A DNA stretch of 57,669 nt from an uncultured Clostridia bacterium (GTDB lineage: Bacteria > Bacillota > Clostridia > Oscillospirales > Oscillospiraceae), in the NCBI GenBank assembly GCA_945864305.1, contig CAMBAJ010000004.1:1-57669 (forward strand), given 5' to 3'. The stretch's first letter is position 1; each line of letters opens with the position of its first letter. Positions 49,196 through 57,669 of this stretch are shown here, one piece after another. The notes under the pieces were generated by a model. That model had not been told where the DNA came from and made no database searches. It worked only from the letters and a program-made list of their open reading frames with translations. The position numbers and the translations under genes are program-made.

Positions 49196-51217
49196 TCAGG
49201 CGTTGACGGTCAGGCGCTTGGCAGCGGCGCGCTGCAGGATGACCACAGCAGCCACCACGGCCAGGCCAATGACATCGGTCAGCGTACCGGGGATCATCAT
49301 ACCCAGACCGCCTGCCACCAGCAGGATGCGGAACAGCGGGTTGATCTTGCAGTACAGGAAGCCGTTGAGGGCGGAGGCCACACCGAGCAGGCCGATCAGG
49401 GAGCTGATGATGATCTGCACCACCTGAAGGGCGTTGGTGTCGATGAACAGCATGGCGGGGTTCAGCGCGAAGATATAGGGGACAATGAAGGCCGCGATGG
49501 CCAGCTTCGTGGCATTGAAACCCGTTTTCATGGGGTCGGCCTTGGCGATGGCGCTGCCGGCGTAGGCGGCCAGAGCCACGGGCGGGGTGATGTCGGCCAC
49601 GATGCCGAAGTAGAACACGAAGAAGTGGGCAGCCACGGTGGGGATGCCGATCTTGATCAGGATGGGGGCGCAGGTTGCCGCCATGATGCAGTAGTTGGCG
49701 GTGGTGGGCACGCCCATGCCCAGCACGATGCAGCACAGCATGGTCAGCACCAGGGCGATCATGGCGTGGCCGCCGGAGATCGTCACGATGGCGGTGATCA
49801 GCTTGGAGGCAAGGCCTGTGACGGTGATGCAGCCGGCCACGATGCCGGCCATGGCGCAGGCCACGGCTACGGTGATGGTGCCCTTGCCGCCGGCCTCCAG
49901 GGCGTTGAAGCACATAATGCCCAGGTTCTTCAGGGTGTTCCAGGCGTGTTTGAGGAAGCCGCCTTCCTCCCCCTCCTTGGGACGGCTGTCCGCGATGGTG
50001 TGGGGGATGCTCACCGCAATGGCCACGATGATGGCCACAGCCGCGGAGAACTGCATGGTCTTCATGTTGGTTGCCACCATTCCCACCAGCACCACCAGGG
50101 GCGCCAGCAGGTAAATTCTCTTGATCAGCACGCCGAACTTGGGCAACTGGTCCTTGGGGATGCCCTTCAGGCCCAGCTTCTTGGCCTCCAGATGGACAGC
50201 GATGTAGATGCCGGTGAAGTACAGCACGGCGGGCAGGATGGCCTTCACGGCCACGGTGGCGTAGCTGACGCCCATGTACTCCGCCATCAGGAAGGCGGCG
50301 GCGCCCATGATGGGGGGCATGATCTGGCCGCCGGTGGAGGCCGCGGCCTCCACGGCGCCGGCGAATTCGCCCTTGTAGCCGGTCTTCTTCATCATGGGGA
50401 TGGTGACGGAGCCGGTGGTGACGGTGTTGCCCACGGAGGAGCCGGACACCATGCCGCACAGGGCGGAGGAGATGACGGCCACCTTGGCGGGGCCGCCGGC
50501 GGAGGCGCCGGCGACGGAGTTTGCCAGGTCAATGAAGAACTGGGCGATGCCTGTCCGCTCCAAAAACGCGCCGAAGATGATGAACACCACGATGTACTTG
50601 GCACAGACGTTGATGGGCGTGTTCATGACGCCGGAGGTGGTGTAGAACAGGTTATAGATGACCAGCTGGGGCTGCACCTGGGTGAAGGTATACACCAGCA
50701 GGGCGCCCACCACACACAGGATGGGCAGGCCCACGCTGCGGCGGCATAGCTCGATCAGCGCGATGATGCCGATGACGCCGATCGCCAGCAGGAAGGGGTC
50801 CTTGGCCGCCCGCAGAGACAGCTTGATGATCTTCTGGGCGTTGGCCGCGTAGTAGAAAAACGCGGCGGAGCCCAGCACCATGATGACGATGTCGTACCAG
50901 GGCATGGAGTTTACTTTCACATGGTTCTTCCGGGCCGGGAAATTCAGATAGCCCATCAGCAGGACCATGCCCAGGAACAGGCTCAGCCGGACCTCCGGCA
51001 GGGCGGTGCTGAACAGCGTGACATAGATGCTCCACAGGGAGAAGAACACCATAAACACGCGGACCAGCAGTTTGGGCCGTCCCTCCCAGATACGGGTGTT
51101 GGACTCCCTGTCGTACTTCTTCATGACCGCTTCCACATCGGCGGCTGTGCCGATGGCGGTATCGTCCACCGGAGCGGTATCCACGGGAGCTTTTTCACTC
51201 TTTTTCCAAAAGCTCAT
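49196..51217 (-). CDS. TRAP transporter, fused 4TM/12TM permease
   Basis: A 673-residue membrane protein in which the small (DctQ-like) and large (DctM-like) TRAP subunits are fused, the form that works with TAXI binding proteins. The N-terminal 50 residues are soluble, then many spans follow; the large-subunit region shows AKVAVISSALCGMVSGSSVGNTVTTGSVTIPMMKKTGYKGEFAGAVEAAASTGGQIMPPIMGAAAFLMAE and the later GMGVPTTANYCIMAATCAP. Transport is driven by sodium or proton gradient. It lies downstream of the TAXI gene in the same direction. Confidence 0.95.
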   Translation of the reverse strand: MSFWKKSEKAPVDTAPVDDTAIGTAADVEAVMKKYDRESNTRIWEGRPKLLVRVFMVFFSLWSIYVTLFSTALPEVRLSLFLGMVLLMGYLNFPARKNHVKVNSMPWYDIVIMVLGSAAFFYYAANAQKIIKLSLRAAKDPFLLAIGVIGIIALIELCRRSVGLPILCVVGALLVYTFTQVQPQLVIYNLFYTTSGVMNTPINVCAKYIVVFIIFGAFLERTGIAQFFIDLANSVAGASAGGPAKVAVISSALCGMVSGSSVGNTVTTGSVTIPMMKKTGYKGEFAGAVEAAASTGGQIMPPIMGAAAFLMAEYMGVSYATVAVKAILPAVLYFTGIYIAVHLEAKKLGLKGIPKDQLPKFGVLIKRIYLLAPLVVLVGMVATNMKTMQFSAAVAIIVAIAVSIPHTIADSRPKEGEEGGFLKHAWNTLKNLGIMCFNALEAGGKGTITVAVACAMAGIVAGCITVTGLASKLITAIVTISGGHAMIALVLTMLCCIVLGMGVPTTANYCIMAATCAPILIKIGIPTVAAHFFVFYFGIVADITPPVALAAYAGSAIAKADPMKTGFNATKLAIAAFIVPYIFALNPAMLFIDTNALQVVQIIISSLIGLLGVASALNGFLYCKINPLFRILLVAGGLGMMIPGTLTDVIGLAVVAAVVILQRAAAKRLTVNA

Positions 51218-51317
51218 GCTGCTTTCCTCGCTTTCTCACCAGATTCGTTTACGAAACGCATGACTTTTCACCGTGTTCCGTGCAAACTCATCCATCTCGT
51301 AAAAACCGACAAGGGAC

Positions 51318-51344
51318 TGCGGCGGGCCAGGCCCACCGCAGCCT
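51318..51344 (-). other. Hairpin between the TAXI and permease genes
   Basis: CTGCGG-GGG and CCC-CCGCAG (about 51318-51342) form a GC-rich stem without a T-run on the minus strand. It may adjust the ratio of binding protein to permease by 3' protection. Confidence 0.45.
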
Positions 51345-51390
51345 CTCGGAGGGTTTTTATGGTTTTTTAACAGGTTTTGAACGTCTTGTC

Positions 51391-52419
51391 TTACTTGGTG
51401 GGAACGTCGTAGCCCTTCTCGGCGAAGTACTTGGCAGCGCCGGGATGATAGGGAACAGAAGTCACGGAAGTGGCGAAGTCCAGATTCAGCTCAGCGCCCT
51501 TGGCGTGGACAGCGGTGATCTCGTCGATGTGCTCAAACACGCCGGAGCAGAAGTTGTACACGTCCTCCTCGGAGACATCGTCGCGGGCGATGACCACGGC
51601 GCCGACGGCCACGGTGGTGGTGTCGGAATCCAGGCCGTAGGTGTCAGCGGAAATCACGTACTTGCTGTAGTAGGGGGACTTGGCCAGCAGGGTCTCGATG
51701 TGCTCGTCGTCCAGGCTCACCAGATAGACATCCTTGGAGCTGGCCAGCTCGGTGATGGCGGTGGTGGGGGCACCGGCGACCACGAAGGCGGCGTCGATCT
51801 TGCCGTCCTTCAGAGCGTCAGCGCTGTCGCCGAAGCCCTGATAGGTGGGGTTGATGTCCTCTTCGGTCAGGCCGTAAGCGCCCAGGACGTCGATGGCGTT
51901 GTAGTACACGCCGGAGCCGGAGTCACCGATGGACACGTTCTTGCCGGCCAGGTCGGCAACGGTCTTGATGCTGGGGTCGCAGGTGACGATCTGGACCTGC
52001 TCCATGTACAGGGCGGCCACGGTGGAGAAGCAGTCAACCTTGCCGGTCTCGGCGAACAGGTTGGTGCCGCTGTAAGCGTAGCTCATGACGTCGGACTGGA
52101 CGAGGCCCAGCTGGGCACCGTTCATGTCCATCAGCTCAATGTTGCCCTGAGAACCCTTGCCCTCGACAGCGGTGATCTTGCTGCCGGTGCAGTCGCTGAT
52201 CTGGCCTGCCAGCACGGAGCCGAAGGCATAGTAAGTGCCGGAGGAACCACCGGTGGTGAAGGTCAGCTCGGAGCCGGTGGAGGCGGGAGCCTGGGTCTCT
52301 TCCTGGGCCTTGTCACCATCAGTGCTGGCGGGCTGCTCTTCGGTCTTGCTGCCGCCGCAGGCGGTCAGGACGGTAGCCATCATCATGACGGCCATCAGTA
52401 AAGACAGAAACTTCTTCAT
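51391..52419 (-). CDS. TAXI-family TRAP solute-binding lipoprotein
   Basis: A 342-residue extracellular binding protein of the TAXI group. The lipoprotein signal MKKFLSLLMAVMMMATVLTAC places the acylated Cys at residue 21, followed by a Ser/Thr/Gln-rich linker. The core contains LTFTTGGSSGTYYAFGSVLAGQI, the TAXI N-lobe signature, and SIGDSGSGVYYNAIDVLGAYGL. It delivers its ligand (often glutamate-like or other carboxylates) to the fused permease. A strong promoter and flanking GCAAGTACTTGC-type sites precede it. Confidence 0.95.
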   Translation of the reverse strand: MKKFLSLLMAVMMMATVLTACGGSKTEEQPASTDGDKAQEETQAPASTGSELTFTTGGSSGTYYAFGSVLAGQISDCTGSKITAVEGKGSQGNIELMDMNGAQLGLVQSDVMSYAYSGTNLFAETGKVDCFSTVAALYMEQVQIVTCDPSIKTVADLAGKNVSIGDSGSGVYYNAIDVLGAYGLTEEDINPTYQGFGDSADALKDGKIDAAFVVAGAPTTAITELASSKDVYLVSLDDEHIETLLAKSPYYSKYVISADTYGLDSDTTTVAVGAVVIARDDVSEEDVYNFCSGVFEHIDEITAVHAKGAELNLDFATSVTSVPYHPGAAKYFAEKGYDVPTK

Positions 52420-52458
52420 CTTTCAATCCTCTTTTCAATGTTTTGATCCAGGGGTCTT

Positions 52459-52543
52459 GCAGTTACTTGCATATCATACCGTAGTTTCTTTCATTTTTCA
52501 AGTATTTCTTTGCCTTTATTGATAATTTTCTGCAAGTACTTGC
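52459..52543 (-). promoter_or_regulatory. TAXI-TRAP promoter flanked by palindromic sites
   Basis: Minus strand TTGAAA (52501-52496), 17 bp, TATGAT (52478-52473). GCAAGTACTTGC (52532-52543) is a perfect 12-bp palindrome upstream of the -35, and GCAGTTACTTGC (52459-52470) is a near-copy by the start point. The pair could be regulator binding sites. Confidence 0.7.
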
Positions 52544-52611
52544 CAGATAAGTTTCATATCCGGATTTGTTTTTGCATGATTTTGCATATATTCCTGCAAG
52601 AAGAGTCATTC

Positions 52612-52652
52612 TGAACAAAGTGCCCTGCTCCCGGCAGGCCCTTTCTTGTTGA
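52612..52652 (-). terminator. Weak terminator after pyruvate carboxylase
   Basis: On the minus strand AAAG-GCC-TGC and GCAGGGC-CTTT pair around CGGGA with a mismatch and a bulge, followed by TTTGTTC. The T-run is poor, so some read-through into the TRAP genes is possible. Confidence 0.45.
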
Positions 52653-52686
52653 GATTGCCGAGATAGGTCGTACCTATTGTCCGCTC

Positions 52687-55600
52687 TCACCGGATCGTCA
52701 GCAGCAGCTGGCCGCCCTTGACGGTGTCGCCCTCCCGGACGTCGATGCTGTCGACCACGCCGCCCATGCGGGCCGTGATAGCGGTCTCCATCTTCATGGC
52801 CTCGATGGTCACCAGCGTCTGGTTCTTCTCCACCCGGTCGCCCACCTTGACGCCGATCTTGCTGACCGCGCCGGGGATGGAGGCGCCCACCTGGCTCTTG
52901 TCCTCGGGGTCCGCCATGGGCACCTTGACGATGCTCTTCTGGGCCGCCTCGTCGGGCACCTGCACATCCCGGCGGATGCCGTTGAGCTCAAAGCTGACGG
53001 TGCGCATGCCCTCTTTGTCGACCTCGCCCAGGCCCAGATACTTGATGACAAGGGTCTTTCCGTCGGCGATGTTGACCTTGTTGGTCTCACCCACCGCCAG
53101 GCCGTGGAAGAACACGTGGCTGCCCAGACGCATGATGTAACCGTACTCCTTCTGCTGCTTCACATAGTCCTCCACCACTTTGGGATACAGGCAATAGCTC
53201 AGGACGGCACGCCAGCTGGGGTCCGGATCAAAGGCCTGCATCTCCCGCTTCTTGGCCTCGAAGTCCACCGGGGGCAACAGTTCGCCGGGACGGCAGCTGA
53301 TGGGCTTCTTCCCTTTCAGGACCACCCTCTGCAAGTCCTCCGGGAAGCCGCCGGCGGGCTGCCCCATCATGCCGGAGAAGTAGCTGACGGCGCTGTCCGG
53401 GAAGGCCAGGCCCTCGCCCTTTTCCACGATGGTCTCCGGTGTCAGGTTGTTCTGGGTCATGAAGATGGCCATGTCGCCCACCATTTTGCTGGACGGCGTC
53501 ACCTTCACAATGTCTCCCAGCATCTCATTGACCTTGCGGTAGTTCTCCTTGACCTCCGTGAACCGGCTGCCCAGGCCCAGGGACTCCACCTGGGGCTTCA
53601 GGTTCGTGTACTGGCCGCCGGGGATCTCATAACGGTAGATGTCGGTGCTGTTGCACTGGATGCCGCCCTCGAAGGAGTCGTAGCGCTTGCGCACGTCCTC
53701 CCAGTAGTCGGTCAGGTACTGGAGACGGTCCAGGTCCAATCCGGTGTCCCGCTCGGTGCCCTGGAGAGCCGCCACCACGGCGTTCATGGAGGGCTGGCTG
53801 GTCATGCCGGCCATGGAGCTGATGGCCAGGTCCACCACGTCCACGCCGGCCTCCGCCGCCATCAGGCAGGCGGCCACCTGGTTGCCGGAGGTGTCGTGGG
53901 TGTGGAGCTGGATGGGAATGCCGATCTCCTGTTTTAGGGTGGAGACCAGCTTCTTGGCAGCGTAGGGCTTCAGGATGCCGGACATGTCCTTGATGCACAG
54001 CATGTGGGCGCCCCGGTGCTCCAGCTCCTTCGCCAGCTTCACGTAGTAGTCCAGGGGGTATTTATCCCGTTTGGGATTCAGAATGTCGCCGGTGTAGCAG
54101 ATGGTGGCCTGGCAGATTTTATCCTGGTTCAGCACCTCGTCCATGGCGACTTCCATGCCGGGCAGCCAGTTCAGGGAGTCGAACACCCGGAACACGTCAA
54201 TGCCGGAGCGGGCGGCCTCCTTGATGAACTCCCGGATGACGTTGTCGGGGTAGTTGGTGTAGCCCACGGCGTTGGCGCCCCGGAGGAGCATCTGCAAAAG
54301 CAAGTTAGGGGCCTTCTCCCGGATCAGGTCCAGACGCTCCCAGGGAGATTCGTGGAGGAAACGGTAGGCCACGTCGAAGGTGGCGCCGCCCCAGCACTCC
54401 AGAGAGAAGGCGTCCGCCAGAATTTCGGAGGTGCCCTCCATGCCCTTCACAATATCACGGGTGCGGACCCGGGTGGCAAGCAGGGACTGGTGGGCATCAC
54501 GGCAGGTGGTGTCGCAGACCAGCAGCTTCTTCTGGTCCAGCACCCAGTCCGCCACAGCCTTGGGGCCCTTGGCGTCCAGCAGCTGCTTCAGGCCGTTGGG
54601 GCGGTTTCCGGTGACCGGCGGAAACCGGGGCGTGTCGTAAAACTTGTGGCCGTCCTGCTCCTTCACCACGATGTTGCCGATGTACTTCAGCATCTTGGTG
54701 GCCCGGTCCTGGCTCTCGTCGATCTGGAACAGCTCCGGCGTCTCGTCGATGAACTTCGTGTGGCACTTGCCGGCCATGAAGGTGGGGTTTTTCAGGATGT
54801 TGGTGATAAAGGCGATGTTGGTCTTGACGCCCCGGACATGGACCTCATTGATGGCCCGGGCCGCCTTGCGGCACACACCCTCAAAGGTGTTATCCCAGGT
54901 AGTGATCTTTACCAGCAGGGAGTCGTAGTAGGGGGAGATGACGGCGCCCGTATAGGCGTTGCCGCCGTCCAGCCGGATGCCGAAACCGCCGGCGGAGCGG
55001 TAGGCCGTGATCTTGCCGGTGTCAGGGGCGAAGTTGTTGGCCGGGTCCTCAGTGGTGACGCGGCACTGGATGGCGTAGCCGTTCTGGTGGACGTCCGCCT
55101 GGCTGGTAATGCCAATCTCCGGGTCGCTGAGGGGCCGCCCCTCGGCGATCAGAATCTGAGAGCGCACCAGGTCGATGCCCGTGACCATTTCGGTGACGGT
55201 GTGCTCCACCTGGATGCGGGGGTTCATCTCGATGAAGTAGTGGTGCCCCTCCTTGTCCACCAGGAACTCCAGAGTGCCGGCGTTGACATAGCCCACGTGC
55301 TTGGCGATCTTCACTGCATCCTCATACAGGGCCTGCCGCACCTTTTCATCCACGGAGAAGGCCGGAGTGAACTCCACCACCTTCTGATACCGCCGCTGGA
55401 GGGAGCAGTCCCGCTCGTACAGGTGGACCACATGGCCGAACTCGTCGCCCAGAATCTGAACCTCAATGTGCTTGGGCTCCACCAGGAACTTCTCCATGAA
55501 GATGTCGTCGTTGCCGAAGGCCTTCTTGGCCTCCGCCTTCACCAGGTCGAAGTTGATGCCCACTTCCTCCACGGTGTCGCAGCGGCGCATGCCCCGGCCT

Positions 55601-56103
55601 CCGCCGCCCGCCGCCGCCTTCAGGATCACCGGGAAGCCGAACTCCATGGCCAGCTTCTGGGCCTCCTCCCGGCTCTTCAGGGGCTCCGTGGTACCGGGCG
55701 TGGTAGGTACGCCGCACTCCACGGCCATCTGCTTGGCGGACAGCTTGTCGCCCATCATGTCCAGGATGCGGGAGCTGGGGCCGATGAACTGGATGCCCGC
55801 CTCCTCGCAGGCCCGGGCGAAGTCACCGTTTTCAGACAGGAAGCCGTAGCCGGGGTGAATGGCGTCGGCGCCGTGCTGCTTCGCCAGCTGGATGATGCGT
55901 GGGATGTTCAGATAGGCCCCCAGCGGGCTCTCGTTTTCGCCGATCAGGTAGGACTCGTCGGCGGCCGTGCGGAACAGGCTATAGGTATCCTCATTGGAGT
56001 AGATGGCGATGGTCTGCAAGCCCAGGTCATGGCAGGCCCGGAAAATGCGCATGGCAATCTCGCCCCGGTTGGCGATCAACACCTTTTTGAACATTTTGCT
56101 CAT
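52687..56103 (-). CDS. pyc: Pyruvate carboxylase
   Basis: A single-chain biotin enzyme that makes oxaloacetate from pyruvate, bicarbonate and ATP, an anaplerotic step. The 1138-residue length is normal. In order: biotin carboxylase (KVLIANRGEIAMRIFRAC at the start, ATP-grasp KAAAGGGGRGMR near 160, EMNPRIQVEHTVTE near 290), carboxyltransferase (DTTCRDAHQSLLATRVRT near 550 and metal-site LHTHDTSGN near 750), the PC tetramerisation region, and the biotinyl domain with the acceptor Lys1104 in IEAMKMETAI. ATG at 56103 follows AGGAGG by 7 nt; the frame is open upstream to 56226 but crosses the promoter. Confidence 0.98.
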   Translation of the reverse strand: MSKMFKKVLIANRGEIAMRIFRACHDLGLQTIAIYSNEDTYSLFRTAADESYLIGENESPLGAYLNIPRIIQLAKQHGADAIHPGYGFLSENGDFARACEEAGIQFIGPSSRILDMMGDKLSAKQMAVECGVPTTPGTTEPLKSREEAQKLAMEFGFPVILKAAAGGGGRGMRRCDTVEEVGINFDLVKAEAKKAFGNDDIFMEKFLVEPKHIEVQILGDEFGHVVHLYERDCSLQRRYQKVVEFTPAFSVDEKVRQALYEDAVKIAKHVGYVNAGTLEFLVDKEGHHYFIEMNPRIQVEHTVTEMVTGIDLVRSQILIAEGRPLSDPEIGITSQADVHQNGYAIQCRVTTEDPANNFAPDTGKITAYRSAGGFGIRLDGGNAYTGAVISPYYDSLLVKITTWDNTFEGVCRKAARAINEVHVRGVKTNIAFITNILKNPTFMAGKCHTKFIDETPELFQIDESQDRATKMLKYIGNIVVKEQDGHKFYDTPRFPPVTGNRPNGLKQLLDAKGPKAVADWVLDQKKLLVCDTTCRDAHQSLLATRVRTRDIVKGMEGTSEILADAFSLECWGGATFDVAYRFLHESPWERLDLIREKAPNLLLQMLLRGANAVGYTNYPDNVIREFIKEAARSGIDVFRVFDSLNWLPGMEVAMDEVLNQDKICQATICYTGDILNPKRDKYPLDYYVKLAKELEHRGAHMLCIKDMSGILKPYAAKKLVSTLKQEIGIPIQLHTHDTSGNQVAACLMAAEAGVDVVDLAISSMAGMTSQPSMNAVVAALQGTERDTGLDLDRLQYLTDYWEDVRKRYDSFEGGIQCNSTDIYRYEIPGGQYTNLKPQVESLGLGSRFTEVKENYRKVNEMLGDIVKVTPSSKMVGDMAIFMTQNNLTPETIVEKGEGLAFPDSAVSYFSGMMGQPAGGFPEDLQRVVLKGKKPISCRPGELLPPVDFEAKKREMQAFDPDPSWRAVLSYCLYPKVVEDYVKQQKEYGYIMRLGSHVFFHGLAVGETNKVNIADGKTLVIKYLGLGEVDKEGMRTVSFELNGIRRDVQVPDEAAQKSIVKVPMADPEDKSQVGASIPGAVSKIGVKVGDRVEKNQTLVTIEAMKMETAITARMGGVVDSIDVREGDTVKGGQLLLTIR

Positions 56104-56156
56104 AATGGTTCCTCCTCTTTTATGTAAAACGCCCATAAAGTCCCTTGATTTTTTAC

Positions 56157-56186
56157 AGTATACTCCTCCCATTTTGGCGGTTGCAA
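56157..56186 (-). promoter_or_regulatory. pyc promoter
   Basis: Minus strand TTGCAA (56186-56181), 18 bp, TATACT (56162-56157), about 55 bp before the start codon. Confidence 0.7.
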
Positions 56187-56303
56187 CGGCTTCTTGCCGC
56201 GTTTTCTCATTTTCAGTGAAGCCCACACATTTTTTACGTAAAGTTGCCTAATATTTTGTCTATTTTGGCAGTACAATTGTCCACATACAGCGGTCATATC
56301 TTA

Positions 56304-56342
56304 ATAAAAATCACCGCACCCTGTCCGGATGCGGTGATTTTG
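56304..56342 (-). terminator. Terminator of thrS
   Basis: AAATCACCGCA and TGCGGTGATTT form an 11-bp stem around CCCTGTCCGGA; the minus strand continues TTTTATT. Confidence 0.88.
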
Positions 56343-56352
56343 AGCAGTGGGT

Positions 56353-57669
56353 TTACTTGCATGCCTTGGTATCCACCAGTTCCTTCAACTGGGCCATGAA
56401 GTCCTCGGTGGACATGACGCCCAGGTCGCCGTCGGCGCGGTGACGGACGGACACGTTGCCCGCCTCGGCCTCCTTGTCGCCGATGACCAGCATATAGGGC
56501 ACCTTCTCCAGCTGGGCGTCGCGGATCTTCTTGCCGATCTTCTCATTGCGGTGGTCGGTCTCCACACGGTAGCCGGCGGCCTCCAGCTTGGCGGCCACCT
56601 GGTCGGCGTACTCGGCGGCGCGATCGGTGATGGGCAGCAGCTTCACCTGGACGGGAGACAGCCAGGTGGGGAACGCGCCGGCGAAGTGCTCAGTGATGAT
56701 GCCGATGAAGCGCTCGATGGAGCCAAACACCACGCGGTGGATCATGACGGGGCAGTGCTTCTCGCCGTCGGCGCCGGTGTACTCCAGGTTGAAGCGGCCG
56801 GGCAGCTGGTAGTCCAGCTGGATGGTGCCGCACTGCCAGGTGCGGCCCAGGGAGTCCTGGATGTGGAAGTCCAGCTTGGGGCCGTAGAAGGCGCCGTCGC
56901 CGGGGTTGACCTCGTAGGTCTTGCCGATGCTGGTGATGGCGTCCGCCAGGGCATTGGTGGCAATGTCCCAGTCCTCCACGGAGCCGATGTGGTCCTCGGG
57001 CATGGTACTAAGCTCGATCTTGTAGGGCAACTTGAACAGCGAGTATACCTCGTCGAACAACTGGGCGATGCGGATGACCTCGTCCTTGATCTGCTCCTTG
57101 GCCAGCAGGATGTGGGCGTCGTCCTGGGTGAAGCAGCGGACGCGGAACATGCCGTGGAGGGCGCCGGACAGCTCATGGCGGTGGACCAGGCCCAGCTCGC
57201 CGTAGCGCAGGGGCAGATCGCGGTAGGAGTGGGGCTCCAACTCATAGACCAGAATACTGCCGGGGCAGTTCATGGGCTTGATGGCGAAGTCCTCCTCATC
57301 GATGACGGTGGTGTACATGTTCTCCTTGTAGTGATCCCAGTGACCGGAGGTCTCCCACAGGGTGCGCTTCATGATCTGGGGCGTGGAGATTTCCAGGTAG
57401 TCCCACTTCTTGTGGACCTGGCGCCAGTAGTCGATCAGGGTGTTCTTCAGCACCATGCCCTTGGGCAGGTAGAAGGGGAATCCAGGGGCCTCGTCCCGGA
57501 AGGCGAACAGGCCCAGCTCCTTGCCGAGCTTGCGGTGGTCGCGGCGCTTGGCCTCCTCAATGCGCTCCAGATAGGCGTCCAGTTCCTCCTTCTTGGGGAA
57601 GGCGATGCCGTAGATCCGCTGCAGGGTCTCCCGGTTGGAGTCGCCCCGCCAGTAGGCGGCGTTGCAGGC
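56353..57669 (-). CDS. thrS: Threonyl-tRNA synthetase, 5' end outside window
   Basis: The C-terminal 438 residues of a class II aminoacyl-tRNA synthetase that charges tRNA-Thr. The frame is open to the right edge (ACNAAYWRGDSNRETLQRIYGIAFP...), so the start, the TGS and editing domains lie outside the window. Visible parts: the end of the second additional domain, motif 2 (LVHRHELSGALHGMFRVRCFTQDDAHI), the zinc-binding Cys in PMNCPGSILVY, motif 3 (HRVVFGSIERFIGIITEH), and the anticodon-binding domain (LPITDRAAEYADQVAAKLEAAGYRVETD). A T-box leader, common for thrS in Firmicutes, would be outside the window. Confidence 0.98.
   Translation of the reverse strand, partial: ACNAAYWRGDSNRETLQRIYGIAFPKKEELDAYLERIEEAKRRDHRKLGKELGLFAFRDEAPGFPFYLPKGMVLKNTLIDYWRQVHKKWDYLEISTPQIMKRTLWETSGHWDHYKENMYTTVIDEEDFAIKPMNCPGSILVYELEPHSYRDLPLRYGELGLVHRHELSGALHGMFRVRCFTQDDAHILLAKEQIKDEVIRIAQLFDEVYSLFKLPYKIELSTMPEDHIGSVEDWDIATNALADAITSIGKTYEVNPGDGAFYGPKLDFHIQDSLGRTWQCGTIQLDYQLPGRFNLEYTGADGEKHCPVMIHRVVFGSIERFIGIITEHFAGAFPTWLSPVQVKLLPITDRAAEYADQVAAKLEAAGYRVETDHRNEKIGKKIRDAQLEKVPYMLVIGDKEAEAGNVSVRHRADGDLGVMSTEDFMAQLKELVDTKACK

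Noticed and set aside
54004-56127. 707-codon plus-strand open frame opposite pyruvate carboxylase
   Set aside because: It is the antisense of an intact, motif-complete pyc gene in GC-rich DNA.
56104-56352. T-box riboswitch for thrS
   Set aside because: This region is downstream of thrS, whose 5' end lies outside the window; the only structure here is its terminator and the pyc promoter.

Overview
The window comes from a spore-forming, diderm-free Gram-positive bacterium of the class Clostridia. Support for this: spo0A and spoIVB lie together, the spoVD/ftsI-type penicillin-binding protein carries PASTA domains, MurE has the meso-diaminopimelate (DNPR) signature, and RNase Y, an Asp23/DAK2 pair and FtsQ/DivIB of low-GC Gram-positive type are present. 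The chromosomal part is GC-rich, which fits the Oscillospiraceae/Flavonifractor-like gut Clostridia. That genus-level placement is inference.

Positions 1 to about 11.7 kb form an accessory island of lower and uneven GC. From the right it holds a tyrosine recombinase (10569-11573), an unrecognised 440-residue protein (8458-9780) preceded by a roughly 350-nt leader with two 54-bp hairpins and a third half-site, an XRE regulator (7890-8222), and a divergent five-gene defence operon: SNF2 helicase, DUF4391 protein, winged-helix/membrane protein, type III Mod methyltransferase and type III Res nuclease/helicase (cut by the window start). All five are translationally overlapped. The island abuts the 3' end of spo0A.

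Positions 11.7-16.4 kb carry spo0A, a Nudix hydrolase, kptA, spoIVB and ftsZ. Positions 16.6-28.8 kb are a dcw (division and cell wall) cluster read on the minus strand from one strong promoter with a three-repeat MraZ operator: mraZ, rsmH, ftsL, PASTA-PBP, murE, mraY, ftsW, murG, murA, ftsQ. murF, murD, murC, ddl and ftsA are not here. A 60-bp duplication of the rsmH 3' end lies between rsmH and ftsL.

Positions 29-43 kb are housekeeping genes in short units: rsmD-coaD-coiled-coil protein, Asp23-DAK2 kinase, a divergent XRE/Cys-rich small protein pair, HD phosphohydrolase, DUF2461, a cytidylate-kinase-like protein, a ferritin-like protein divergent from a minimal two-gene SufC-SufBD iron-sulfur system, RNase Y, a muramoyl amidase, an RlmI-like methyltransferase and a YhcH-family protein.

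Positions 42.8-57.7 kb hold an SLH-domain surface protein, a MacB-type exporter operon (adaptor, ATPase, permease), a TAXI-TRAP transporter (binding protein plus fused permease), pyruvate carboxylase and the 3' part of thrS. The strongest candidate for something undescribed is the 440-residue protein with its covarying hairpin leader inside the defence island. No rRNA, tRNA, CRISPR array or insertion sequence was seen.
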